In this document: positions 50,689 through 60,115 of the stretch, piece by piece
Position numbering within the stretch: the first letter of the stretch is position 1
How the letters are laid out: each line of letters opens with the position of its first letter
Assembly (NCBI RefSeq): GCF_900103455.1
Contig: NZ_FNHI01000019.1
Location: forward strand, 103,319 to 167,318
Origin: Streptomyces wuyuanensis
GTDB taxonomy: Bacteria; Actinomycetota; Actinomycetes; Streptomycetales; Streptomycetaceae
Length of the DNA stretch: 64,000 nt
Direction: 5' to 3'
Notes under the pieces: generated by a model
Told to the model about the DNA's origin: nothing
The model's input: only the letters and a program-made list of their open reading frames with translations
Databases searched by the model: none
Position numbers and translations under genes: made by a program

Positions 50689-51735
50689 TCACCGCCGGAT
50701 CTCGTACACGGCGTTGAACCCGGTCTGCGCGGCCTTCCGGAACCGGGTGAAGCCCGCCTCCACGACGATCTCGCGGATCGCCGTCTCACCGGCCTGGGCG
50801 CCGAGGGCGTAGCCGCCCGGCTGGGACAGTCCGTTTGGCACGCACAGGAACGTGGAGCCGCTGTAGAACAGCCGTCCGACCGGGTTGAGGTTGTCCTCGA
50901 TGCGGTCGGAGGCCGCGGGCTCGACCAGGAGCCAGGTGCCGTCCGGAGCGAGCGACTGCCGCACCCGGCGGGCTGCACCGACCGGATCCCCCATGTCGTG
51001 GAGACAGTCGAACATCGCTACGAGGTCGTACCCGGTGCCCGTGAAGGTCTGCGCGGTGGCGACCTCGAAGGACACCCGGTCGGACAGACCGGCCTCGGCG
51101 GCCTTCTTGCGGGCCAGCTCGATCGACTCGGCGTGGTAGTCGGAACCGGAGACGGTGGTACGCGGGTAGGCCTCGGCGATGAGCAGGGACGACGATCCCA
51201 GGCCGCAACCCAGGTCGGCGACCCTTCCGGCCGCGTTCAGCTTGGCGTCGACACCGTCCAGCGCCGGGATCCACGTACGGACGAGTTCGGCCACGTATCC
51301 GGGCCGGTAGAACGCGTCGCAGCCGATGAAGACGTCCTCGTCGTGCTCGTGCCAGCCGACCCCCTCACCGGTGCGGAACGCCTCCGTGATCCGCTCCTCG
51401 GCCCGCAGATAGCCCAGGACCACCCGGAACGCCGCGGCCAGATTGGGCCCCTCCGGGTCGGCGAGGCAGTACGCCTGCTCCTCGGTCAGCGAGAACGTCC
51501 CGGACCCGGGGTCGTAGTCGACGTAACCGCCCGCCGCCTGGCCGCACAGCCACTCGGTCAGGTACCGCCGGTGGCATCCGGTGCGCTCGGCGAACTGCTC
51601 CGGGGTCGCCGGGCCGTCCGCCAGGGCCTCGTAGAGGCCGAGCCGGTGGCCGATCACCACGGAACCGGCGGCGCCGGTGGCACCCAGGTCGCACACGAAC
51701 CGCTCCAGGAACGCCGTCACCTTGTCCTGCTCCAT
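50689..51735 (-). CDS. SAM-dependent methyltransferase with N-terminal winged helix
   Basis: 348 residues from the ATG at 51733-51735. Residues 1-90 form a winged-helix dimerisation-type domain (LGLYEALADGPATPEQFAER, GCHRRYLTEWLCGQA). The methyltransferase core begins near 170: RVADLGCGLGSSSLLIAEAY, then MFDCLHDMGDPVGAARRVRQ and LAPDGTWLLVEP. It resembles O-methyltransferase-like proteins of secondary metabolism or homocysteine-type pathways; the acceptor is unknown. Divergent from the AfsR-like gene. Confidence 0.87.
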   Translation of the reverse strand: MEQDKVTAFLERFVCDLGATGAAGSVVIGHRLGLYEALADGPATPEQFAERTGCHRRYLTEWLCGQAAGGYVDYDPGSGTFSLTEEQAYCLADPEGPNLAAAFRVVLGYLRAEERITEAFRTGEGVGWHEHDEDVFIGCDAFYRPGYVAELVRTWIPALDGVDAKLNAAGRVADLGCGLGSSSLLIAEAYPRTTVSGSDYHAESIELARKKAAEAGLSDRVSFEVATAQTFTGTGYDLVAMFDCLHDMGDPVGAARRVRQSLAPDGTWLLVEPAASDRIEDNLNPVGRLFYSGSTFLCVPNGLSQPGGYALGAQAGETAIREIVVEAGFTRFRKAAQTGFNAVYEIRR

Positions 51736-51889
51736 CACTGACTCCTTCCTCAGCCGACCGGCCCGTGCCGGCCACAGGAGAAAGCCTCGGCGCGTCGCCT
51801 GTCACGGCCCTCGCACGGACTATCGTCGAGCTAACGGGCACGTCTTCGTTCCCGAGTTGCGTACGTACTGCTCGCGGCCTGCCCGTCCG

Positions 51890-51975
51890 CCTCCTCGTCC
51901 CGCTCCTTTTCCTCGCTCCTCGTCTCGTTCCCTTCCGATCCCTGTTCTCGTCCGTCCCCGCTTCTCGTCCTCGTA
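51890..51975 (+). promoter_or_regulatory. Long pyrimidine-rich tract in the AfsR-like gene leader
   Basis: Over about 85 bases just before the start codon, the plus strand is almost only C and T, with scattered G and a single A. As RNA this is C/U-rich and G-poor, the composition of Rho-loading (rut) sequence; as DNA it is a polypurine/polypyrimidine run. No function is shown. Confidence 0.5.
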
Positions 51976-51985
51976 CGGGGGTTCC

Positions 51986-54900
51986 ATGGCAGTCGGGTGT
52001 CCGCCGCCGGCGGTCCGGGTGGAGGTGCTCGGGCCCCTGCGTCTGCTTGTCGACGGCACGGGAGTGGACGTACCCGGCCCGAAACGGCGTGCGGTGCTGG
52101 CACTGCTCGCCCTCTCCGAGGGCCGGATCGTCACCGTCGACCGTCTCGTGGACGCACTGTGGCCCTCTCAGGTGCCCGACTCCGGCCGACAGGCGCTGCA
52201 CAACCACGTCTCCCGGTTGCGCGGGCACCTCGGTGCCGCATCCGACCGGCTCGAGACCCGGCACGACGGCTACCGGCTCGTCCTCGGGGACGGCGAACTG
52301 GACCTGGCCCAGGCACGCGCCCTCCTCGAGGCGGCACGGCACGACGGGACCGGCGGGTACGACCTGCTCCGGCAGGCGCACGAGCTGTGGCGGGGGCCGG
52401 TGCTCGCCGACCTCACCGGCGTCGAGCCCATCGCGGCCGCGGTCGAGGACTGCGCACGGCTGCGGCAGGACGTGACCGACGCCCTGGTCGCGCAGGCCAT
52501 CGCCACAGGCCGGGCCGAGCAGGTCCTGAACCTGGCGGCCGCCTCCTCAGCCGCCGATCCCCTGCGCGAGCCCGCGGTCCTGCTCCTGATGCGGGCGCTG
52601 GCCGCCACCGGACAGGCGCCCCGGGCATTGCACACCGCCCGGGAGTACCGGCGCAGGCTGATCGACGAGACCGGACTCGACCCCTCCCCCGCGCTGGACG
52701 CGACCGAGCACGACATCCTCACCGGCACTCCACCGGCCCCGCAGACGCCCGCACCGGTAGCGCCACCGTCCACCGCGCAGACGCCCCGCACGCCTCCTCC
52801 GCCACCCGCCGACTCGACCGCCGGGCCCGTACCGCACCCCTGGGAACCGGCGACCGCGCCGAGGGAGACCAGTGCCACGGCGCAGCCCGATGCGCCGGCG
52901 CCGAGTGGCCCACCTGCCCCGCCCGCGTCGACGGCACCGGGGGACGCACCCTGCCGGGCGGCCACTCGGCTGATCGGCCGCGAACCGCAGCTCAGGACCC
53001 TGCGCGAGCTGCTGGCGGCCGAACGGCTGGTCACACTCGTCGGTCCCGGCGGCGTCGGGAAGACCCGCCTCGCGCTGGAGGTCGCGCGGCAGGACGGCGC
53101 GGCGATCGTCCTGCGTCTCGCGCCGGTCACCGACTCCGCCGCCCTCGCGCACGCCCTGGCCACCGCACTCAATCTGAAGGTCGACCGGGGCGATGTGCTC
53201 TCCGCCTGCCTCGCCGTCCTCGCCGACCGCCCCGGCCTGCTGGTCGTCGACAACTGCGAGCATCTGCTCGACGGCGTCCGCGACGCCGTCGACACGATCC
53301 TCGCCGGCTGCCCCGGAACCACCCTGCTGGCGACCAGCCGCGAACCCCTCGGGCTGCCCGCTGAACATCTCTTTCGGCTCGCGCCGCTGGCCCTGCCGCA
53401 GCCCGGTGAGGATCCCGCGCAGGTCCCGTCGTCGGCCCTCTTCCTGGACCGGGCCCGCCGCGTCCGGCCCGGTCCGCCGCCCACCGAGGAGGAACTGCGG
53501 ACCGTCGCCGGGATCGTGCACCGGCTGGACGGGATGCCGCTGGCGATCGAGCTCGCGGCCGGCAGGCTGTCGACGTTCTCCCTCAACGACCTGAACCGCC
53601 GGCTGGAGCGCTCGCTCGACCTGCTCGCAGGCGGCACGCCGAGCGCCGATCGCCGCCACCGCACGCTCCGCGCCACGCTCGAATGGTCGTACCGGCTCCT
53701 CACTGCGGACGAGCAGCGGCTCTTCCGGCACCTGGCGGTCTTCCCCGACGGCGTCGACCTCGACACCGCCGAGCAGATCGCCGACGGCCTGGGCCTGGAC
53801 AGCGACCCGGGAGCCGTACTGGCCCGGCTCGTCGACGCCTCCATGGTCGAGGCCTCGTTCGAGGGCACCACCCGCTACCGGATGCTCCAGACGCTGCGGG
53901 CCTTCGCCCTGGACCGGCTCTCGGCGTCCGGAGAGGACGACGCTGCTGCCCGCGGTCTGCTGGCCTGGGCCCGCAGGCTGACCGCGTGGATCGGCACCAC
54001 CCTGGACTCCCGGGGGGAGAGCGAGGCCGACGGCACGCTGCGCCGCGAGCTGCCCAACCTGCGGGCCGCCTGGCGACTGGCCCGGGCCCGGGGCGCCGTG
54101 GACGACGCCGCGGCTGTCGTCACCGCCCTCTACGACGCCGTCGCCTACCGCGACCTGGTCGAGATCCGGGACTGGGCGGTGGAACTGGCAGCCGACGACG
54201 CACTCGACGGCCACCCCCTCGCGGGCGAGGTGCTGGGAACGGCGGCCGAGGCCACCTACCACCGCGGGGACTACCGGGGGGGCGGACCTGCTGGCCCGCG
54301 CCGGACTGGAGGGACCGGCCCGCACGACCGGGGCGTGGCACTGCCTCTCGGTCCTCTCGGTGGCCGATCTGGCCCGGGGAGCTTACGACGAGGTGGTCGA
54401 GCACTCCCTCGCCGCTCTCGCGCTCAGCGGTCCGCACCGGGAGAACCTGGGGATCGCCGCCCTCGCCATCGCCTACGCGGGCGACACGGACGAGGCGCGG
54501 CGTCTGAACGAGCAGGGGCTGGCTGGGGCGGTTTCGCCCTCGATGCTGGCGTGGGGCGCCTACGTCGCCGGGGAGATCGACAGCCTGTCGGGCCGCAGCG
54601 AGTCCGCCGAGGAGCGGTACGTACGCGCCGTCGAACTGGCCCGTGCCGCGGGGGCGACGTTCCTCGTCGGGGTCGCGACGGTGGGACTGTTGTCGCTGCG
54701 TGCCCGTACGGGCCGGGTCCGCGAGGCTCTGGGCGGCTATCGCGAGGTCATCGACTACTTCGCCCGCAACGGCAACTGGACCCATCTGTGGGTCACACTG
54801 CGCAATCTCGCCGGACTGCTGCGCCGGCTCGGCGACGACGAACCGGCGGCGCTGATCGAAACGGCGGCCGGCCGCGCCCCCGACGCGCCTGCCGTGGAGG

Positions 54901-55058
54901 GCCCCGGGAACGCCGCCCCAGGCCCTGGAGGCGCCGGCCCGCGGGGCGGGGCCGCGGCGCCGGACGTCCCGGCCCCGCCTGCCTCCGGCCGGGCCGCGGT
55001 GCTGGACGCGGCCCGGCGGGCGATCGAGCGGAACCTCTCCCGGACCGCGCGGCCGTGA
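51986..55058 (+). pseudogene. AfsR/SARP-type regulator with NB-ARC ATPase domain, one frameshift
   Basis: About 1023 residues if one base is corrected. Residues 10-100 are the OmpR-like DNA-binding domain (VRVEVLGPLRLLVDGTGVDV), 105-255 the BTAD domain (LLRQAHELWRGPVLADL, AREYRRRLIDETGLDPSPAL), then a Pro-rich linker, and from about 330 an NB-ARC ATPase with Walker A GPGGVGKTRLALEVAR and RPGLLVVDNCEHLL. A G-run of seven (54276-54282) breaks the frame; with six Gs the product continues into DLLARAGLEG and a TPR-like C-terminus ending at 55058. SARP proteins activate antibiotic clusters. Its target is not obvious, though a methyltransferase, deacetylase and exporter flank it. Confidence 0.87.
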
Positions 55059-55090
55059 GGCGCCGAAGGCCCGGCCGACGGCCGGACCGG

Positions 55091-55987
55091 TCATGTGGAC
55101 GCGGCGGTTGTCGTCGGCTCCTCACTGTCGTGGTGCGCCGCCCCGGCGGTCGCGCGTGAGGTCGTCGCCGTCTCCGCAGCCGCGCGTGCCCGGGTCGAGC
55201 CCGCCGCGTCGGCGGCCGCCCACGCCGCGTGCGCTCCGGCAGTGGCCGCAACGCCGGACGCGGCCGCGTCGACGAACGACTCGTCACCGACCCAGGCCGT
55301 GAAGCGTTCCAGCCCGACGAACGCCATGAGTTCCGCCGTCTGGGTCCGCTGTGCCGCCAGCGCGCGCACCTTGCGGTCCGCCGTCCCGGCGTCCAGCTCC
55401 ACGTCGACCGCCAGCAGCCGTTCGGGCGTGAGCACCGGCAGGCCGGGCGGAAAGATGCCCAGGCGCTCGTTGAGCGGTGCCCAGCGCGCGGCCCGCCGCT
55501 CGGCGAACGTGGCGTACAGCAGCCGCGCCCCGGGCGGGGCGGCCTGCTCGAACGCGGCCGTGGTCCAGGCCGAGACCGTCCGGTGGTCCGGATGGCCGGT
55601 GATGCCGTCCGGACCGAAGGTGAGGACGGTGTCGGGCCGTACGCACTCGATGATGCCGCACAGCCGTGCCACCGCCTGTGCAGGGGGCACGGCGGAGCAC
55701 CGGCCGTCCGCGTGTCCGAGCCAGTGGTGCTCGTGCACCCCGAGGATCGCGAGACAGTGCGCCAGCTCGTAGGTGCGGGCGGCGGCCAGCCGGTCGGGCG
55801 GCCACACGTCCGGGTGCTCCGTGCCGAGTTCGCCGCGGGTGGCGGTCACGCACACCACCCGCGCCCCTCGGTCGCGGGCCAGCGCCATCAGTCCGCCGGA
55901 GAGGTAGGCCTCGTCGTCCGGGTGCGCCCAGACTCCCAGCACCGTCCCGAGTCGGTCGACCTCCGCTGCGGATCCGATCGTGGTCAT
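55091..55987 (-). CDS. PIG-L (LmbE-type) N-deacetylase
   Basis: 298 residues. AHPDDEAYLSGGLMALARDR holds the zinc ligands (HPDDE), with HPDHRTVSAW giving the third His; TATRGELGTEH follows the family. It deacetylates N-acetylglucosamine-linked or related compounds. The last 45 residues are an unusual Ala/Thr/Ser-rich tail outside the known fold. Its ATG overlaps the stop of the MFS gene by one base, so the two are coupled. Confidence 0.9.
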   Translation of the reverse strand: MTTIGSAAEVDRLGTVLGVWAHPDDEAYLSGGLMALARDRGARVVCVTATRGELGTEHPDVWPPDRLAAARTYELAHCLAILGVHEHHWLGHADGRCSAVPPAQAVARLCGIIECVRPDTVLTFGPDGITGHPDHRTVSAWTTAAFEQAAPPGARLLYATFAERRAARWAPLNERLGIFPPGLPVLTPERLLAVDVELDAGTADRKVRALAAQRTQTAELMAFVGLERFTAWVGDESFVDAAASGVAATAGAHAAWAAADAAGSTRARAAAETATTSRATAGAAHHDSEEPTTTAAST

Positions 55988-57315
55988 CACCGGTTCTCCT
56001 TCCTGGCGAGGGCCGTGTGCACGACCCAGGCGGCACCGCAGCAGAAGACGGCGACCGTCCAGAGCCGTCCTGCTCCCGCACTGTCGACGACGAGACCGCC
56101 CAGCAGCGAACCGGCCGCCGAGCCGAGATGGACGGCACCGCTGTGCAGCGCGAGCAACAGCGGCGGCGCCGCGGTGCACAGGCCGATCAGCCGGTGCTGC
56201 TGTGCGGGTACGAACCCCCACACCGCAGTTCCCCAGCCGGCCACGACCACCGCCGCGGCGACGACCGTCGAAGACGTGTGCGGGAGGGCGGCGAAGGCGG
56301 CGGCGGAGACGGCCACCGCCGGCCCGACCACGCTTCCCGGACCCCGGCGGTCGGCCGCCCGGCCGCCCCACCAGGTCCCCGCGATGCCCGCGAGACCGAA
56401 CACCGCGATGAACAGCCCGCTGCCCAGCGGCACGGCCGCGCCGGACAGCAGCAGGGGCAGATACGTGTACGTGCTGTACGAGGCGGTCATCAGCAGGAAC
56501 GTCACGGCGAGTGTGGCGGCGACGGCCGGGGACCCCAACGGCAGGAGCCGTTCCCGTACCGCGGCACGGCATCGCGCGCCCGGCTCCGCGTCCCGGCATC
56601 GAGCGACCGGCTCCGCGCGGCGGCCCGGTTCGTCGCGGGTGAGCGCCAGGCCGACCACGGTGGCCGCGGCGAGGACGGCGGGGAGGGCGAACGCCGCCCG
56701 CCAGGTCGATGCCGAGGCCAGCAGCACGCCGGCCGGAGCCCCGAGCACCGTCGCCGCCGACATACAGCCGACGACCGTGCCGAGCGCACGCCCGCGATGG
56801 CTCGCCGGCACCGCCGCGACGGCGGCCCCGGCCGCGGCAGGCACGAAGGCGGACGCGGCGAGCGCGCTCAGCAGCCGTGCCGCGAGCAGCGCAGGAAGCG
56901 TGGGCGCAAGCGCCGAAAGGACGTTCAGCACCGCGAAGGCCGCAGCGGAGACGACCAGGACCCGGCGTGGCGGCTGCGCGGAGAGCAGCGGGGCGAGCAG
57001 GACCGCGCCCGTCGCGTACGTCAGCGCGAACACCGTCACCGCCAGCCCGGCACTGCCGACGGTGACACCGAGGTCCGTCGCGATTCCACCGAGGATCCCC
57101 GCGACGACGAACATGTCGGTGCCGATCGCGAGGACACCCGTGCCCAGGACCGCCACCGTGCGCCGTGCCGAGCGGGCCCGACCCTGCTCGCGCACCGCCG
57201 TCTCCCGCACCGCCGGTCCGTTCGCCGGGCGCTGAGCGTCGGAGTGCAGGTGATCTCGTCCGTCGGCACGGCGTCGAATTGCCCGCCCTGCCGTCCCGGT
57301 CGCACCGTTGGCCAT
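55987..57315 (-). CDS. MFS transporter
   Basis: 442 residues with about 12 helices. After a hydrophilic 55-residue N-terminus: VAVLGTGVLAIGTDMFVVAG, GVTVGSAGLAVTVFALTYAT, HRGRALGTVVGCMSAATVLG and GSGLFIAVFGLAGIAGTWWG. It is of the drug/sugar efflux (DHA1) type. It is translationally coupled to the deacetylase, suggesting that the deacetylated or acetylated product is exported or imported. The first ATG gives a long N-terminus; a start nearer residue 45 is possible. Confidence 0.88.
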   Translation of the reverse strand: MANGATGTAGRAIRRRADGRDHLHSDAQRPANGPAVRETAVREQGRARSARRTVAVLGTGVLAIGTDMFVVAGILGGIATDLGVTVGSAGLAVTVFALTYATGAVLLAPLLSAQPPRRVLVVSAAAFAVLNVLSALAPTLPALLAARLLSALAASAFVPAAAGAAVAAVPASHRGRALGTVVGCMSAATVLGAPAGVLLASASTWRAAFALPAVLAAATVVGLALTRDEPGRRAEPVARCRDAEPGARCRAAVRERLLPLGSPAVAATLAVTFLLMTASYSTYTYLPLLLSGAAVPLGSGLFIAVFGLAGIAGTWWGGRAADRRGPGSVVGPAVAVSAAAFAALPHTSSTVVAAAVVVAGWGTAVWGFVPAQQHRLIGLCTAAPPLLLALHSGAVHLGSAAGSLLGGLVVDSAGAGRLWTVAVFCCGAAWVVHTALARKENR

Positions 57316-57468
57316 CTCCGCCTCCTGGTCCCTCTCCCGGCCATCGTCGGAGTCCGGGCTGGCAGCGCCCTACCGCGGCGCTGTCACGCGGTCGGGTCGG
57401 GGCCGTGCGGCGGGAACCGGAGCAGGACGCGCGCGCGTCGCCGGTCATGACCGTGTGCGGCCTGGGGA

Positions 57469-58527
57469 GTGGGCCGCGGGAAAGGCGGGTGGACGGTGGC
57501 GGGCGGGAACGGGCGCGTGGGGACGGGGGCCGGCCGGGCGTGCCGCCGGGCGCCTTCGCGGCGCGGCGGGGAGCGGACGGGCGCCCCGCCGCGGCGCGGA
57601 GTGGTGTCCTGGGACGCGCTGCTGGTTCTGGTCCCCGTTCTCCTGGCCGGTCTGCTGGTGTTCCACTCGGCGGTGCCCAACGCGTTCGGCCGCCTGGGCA
57701 GTCTCCTCGAGACGTTCCTCCCCTGGCTCGCGTCGGCCTTCCCGGTCCTGCTGGTGGCGGCGCTGCTGCGTCGCTCGCTCGCAGGCGCCTGCGCCCTGCT
57801 CCTGGCGTTGACGGCGTGGGCCGGCGTCTTCGGCGGCCGGCTGCTTCCGCCTTCCGGCACGGACCGTGACGACCTCACGGTCGTGCAGCACAACATCAGC
57901 GACGAGAACCCCGATCCGGCCGCGGCGGCGCGGGAGCTCGCCACGACCGGAGCGGGCCTCATCGCCCTGCAGGAGGTGACCGAGGGCGCCCTGCCGGCCC
58001 TGACCGCGGCACTGGCACCGCGCTACCCGCACCGCGCGGTCGTGGGAACGGTGGGTCTGTGGTCGGCGTACCCGCTCACCGATGTGCGAAGGGTCGACAT
58101 CAGACCGCGGGGGATCGCCGAGGGCTGGGACCGCGGGCTGAGGGCGACGGTCCGGCTGCCCGGGCAGGGGGAGGTGGCGGTGTACGTCGCCCACCTCCCC
58201 TCGGTCCGGCTCGGCTGGGACAGCGGCTTCCGCTCGGCCGACCGGGACGAGAGCGCACGACTGCTCGGTGCGGCACTGGCGGCCGAGCGGCTGGAGAGGA
58301 TCGTTCTGCTCGGGGATCTCAACGGCACGGTGGAGGACCGGGGACTCGACCCGGTCCTCGCACGGCTCGGTCCGCCGCGCTCGGGGCATGCGTTCAGCTG
58401 GCCGGCGTCCTTCCCGCTGGCCCGGATCGACCAGGTCATGGCGCGCAACGCCACGGTGAGGGAGATCCGGGCGCTGCCGGCGACGGGCAGCGACCATCTG
58501 CCGCTCGCCGCACGCATCCGCTTCTGA
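57469..58527 (+). CDS. Membrane-anchored endonuclease/exonuclease/phosphatase-family protein
   Basis: 352 residues as drawn, but the first 45 are low-complexity, and GTG at 57601 (VSWDALLVLVPVLLAGLLVF) may be the true start. Three membrane helices (about 47-115) are followed by an EEP domain: DDLTVVQHNISDENPDP, GLIALQEVTEGA, VYVAHLPSV, VLLGDLNGTVEDRG and TGSDHLPLAARI. Glu, Asp, Asn and His of the metal site are all visible. It resembles vancomycin-resistance-linked VanJ-type lipid phosphatases in architecture (three helices then an extracytoplasmic EEP domain). Confidence 0.87.
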   Translation: MGRGKGGWTVAGGNGRVGTGAGRACRRAPSRRGGERTGAPPRRGVVSWDALLVLVPVLLAGLLVFHSAVPNAFGRLGSLLETFLPWLASAFPVLLVAALLRRSLAGACALLLALTAWAGVFGGRLLPPSGTDRDDLTVVQHNISDENPDPAAAARELATTGAGLIALQEVTEGALPALTAALAPRYPHRAVVGTVGLWSAYPLTDVRRVDIRPRGIAEGWDRGLRATVRLPGQGEVAVYVAHLPSVRLGWDSGFRSADRDESARLLGAALAAERLERIVLLGDLNGTVEDRGLDPVLARLGPPRSGHAFSWPASFPLARIDQVMARNATVREIRALPATGSDHLPLAARIRF

Positions 58528-58900
58528 GGACACCGCCGAGGGTCGCGTCGTGGGCGACGGACGGTCGTTCACGCTGCCGGCAGGGCAATCGCCCGGCGGC
58601 GACGGAAGCGCGCTCCGTTGCGTCGATCTTCCCGGCCGAGACGGTCAACTCACCGCACGGCAACGGCGGGAACGTCCCCACCACCGGCGCGCACCAGCGC
58701 GACGACCTGCTCCGACCAGAAGGAATCCGGCACAACAACGCCGCGTTTCGAGGCGGGTTCCGGCCGCACCGCAGTCCGTCGTACCCTCGAACGCCCGGAC
58801 GGTGTTACGACCACATGCCCCGAACTTCGGGCAAACGGCGTACCCTGCATCACAACATTCCCACCACCGGCAGCAGGAACAGCCGCGTCAGGAGAGCACC
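58528..58900. other. Intergenic region upstream of the H1-like gene
   Basis: About 370 bases with no supportable gene. AGGAGAG at the right end is the next gene's ribosome site. Confidence 0.3.
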
Positions 58901-59668
58901 ATGACATCGACGCCCACCGCAACGCACAGCATCGAAGCGACAACGGAGCTGCTTCAGGCGGAGCTTCCCCTGCTGGAGGAGCAGCAGATCACACTGCAGA
59001 AGGAACTCGCCGCCGTCTCCGAGCGGTTGGAGTCGGTACGCGCGGCTCTGGCGGCGCTGAGCGCACTGTCGGCGACCGTGGTCCCGGGGCCGCGCGCCGC
59101 CGAGCCGGTCGTCGAAACGCCGGTCGTGGCCGAGGACCCGGCCGAGCCCGTCGCCGAGATCGCCGCGGAGAGCGGGGAACCCGTCACCGGATCCGCCGCG
59201 ACGGAGGACACGCCCGCGACGCCGGAGCCCGAGGCCGAGTCGGGGACGGCGTCCGGCCGTCCTCGTACGTCGCGCAAGAGCGACACCGCCACCAAGGCGA
59301 AGGCGAAGGCGAAGAAGCCGGCCGCTTCCGCCTCCAGGCGCCGTCCGGCGACGAAGGCTCCCACCACAGCGGTCAAGTCCGTGAGGTCGAAGACGAAGAC
59401 GAAGACGGCGGGCACCGCGAAGAAGGCGGCGGCGAGCGCGGCACCGGCCGAGGCGGCCCAGGAGACCGGCGGGCTGACCGAGCAGGTGATCGCCGTACTG
59501 TCCCGTCAGGCCGACACCGCGCTGCGGGCCCGGGACGTGGCGCAGGCCCTCGGCCGTGACGAGAGCGCCGGGAGCATCAACACCGTGCGCAGCACGCTCG
59601 ACCGGCTGGTCGCCACCTCCCGTGCCCACCGCGCCGGCCGCGGCCTGTACCAGTTCCCGACCGGCTGA
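58901..59668 (+). CDS. Histone-H1-like Lys/Ala-rich protein with coiled coil and winged helix
   Basis: 255 residues. Residues 12-55 form a coiled coil (ATTELLQAELPLLEEQQITL, QKELAAVSERLESV). An acidic linker follows (60-118), then a highly basic KAKAKAKKP/SRRRPATKAP/RSKTKTKT region (125-175) like histone H1 tails, and finally a winged-helix-like domain (190-255: LTEQVIAVLSRQADTALRAR, DVAQALGRDES, NTVRSTLDRL). It probably coats or bridges DNA as a nucleoid-associated protein. Confidence 0.82.
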   Translation: MTSTPTATHSIEATTELLQAELPLLEEQQITLQKELAAVSERLESVRAALAALSALSATVVPGPRAAEPVVETPVVAEDPAEPVAEIAAESGEPVTGSAATEDTPATPEPEAESGTASGRPRTSRKSDTATKAKAKAKKPAASASRRRPATKAPTTAVKSVRSKTKTKTAGTAKKAAASAAPAEAAQETGGLTEQVIAVLSRQADTALRARDVAQALGRDESAGSINTVRSTLDRLVATSRAHRAGRGLYQFPTG

Positions 59669-60115
59669 ACCGTTCGCCGGGTCGGCCCCGGCTTCGACGC
59701 CGGCACGGCGCGGACGGCAGCGCACGTTCCGGCACGGCACCACACGGCACAGCGCGGACGGCCCGGCCCGCCACCCGTCCGCGTGCTTCTCGCACCCGAG
59801 TTGGCACGACCCGCCGGCCGGCGGCGGCTCCTCCCCGGCCGGCTGCGACGCGCAGACGGATCCACGTTTTTTTCGACCCGAACCCGTCCGCGCAGAGCCG
59901 CCGCAGGGCCTCGACGGCCGTCTTGCCCACCCCGTACCGGCCGTCGGGGCACGCGGTCGTGCAACGCGGTCGCGTTCGGAGCGCGGCGCCACCCGGTCGG
60001 GGCACGGGCAGAGGACGTGCCCCTTGGACACGGCCGGCCGACGCCGGGCGGCCGGGCCGTACGCGGCGGGCGAAACGCCCGGCGCGCGCCGTGGTTTCGC
60101 CGCACCGTGGTGAGC
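59669..60115. other. Intergenic region with a T7 run
   Basis: About 450 bases, no gene supportable. TTTTTTT at 59867-59873 is a rare homopolymer for this genome; inverted CCGGCCGG elements lie 25-45 bases before it, so it may be a terminator of the H1-like transcript. Confidence 0.35.
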
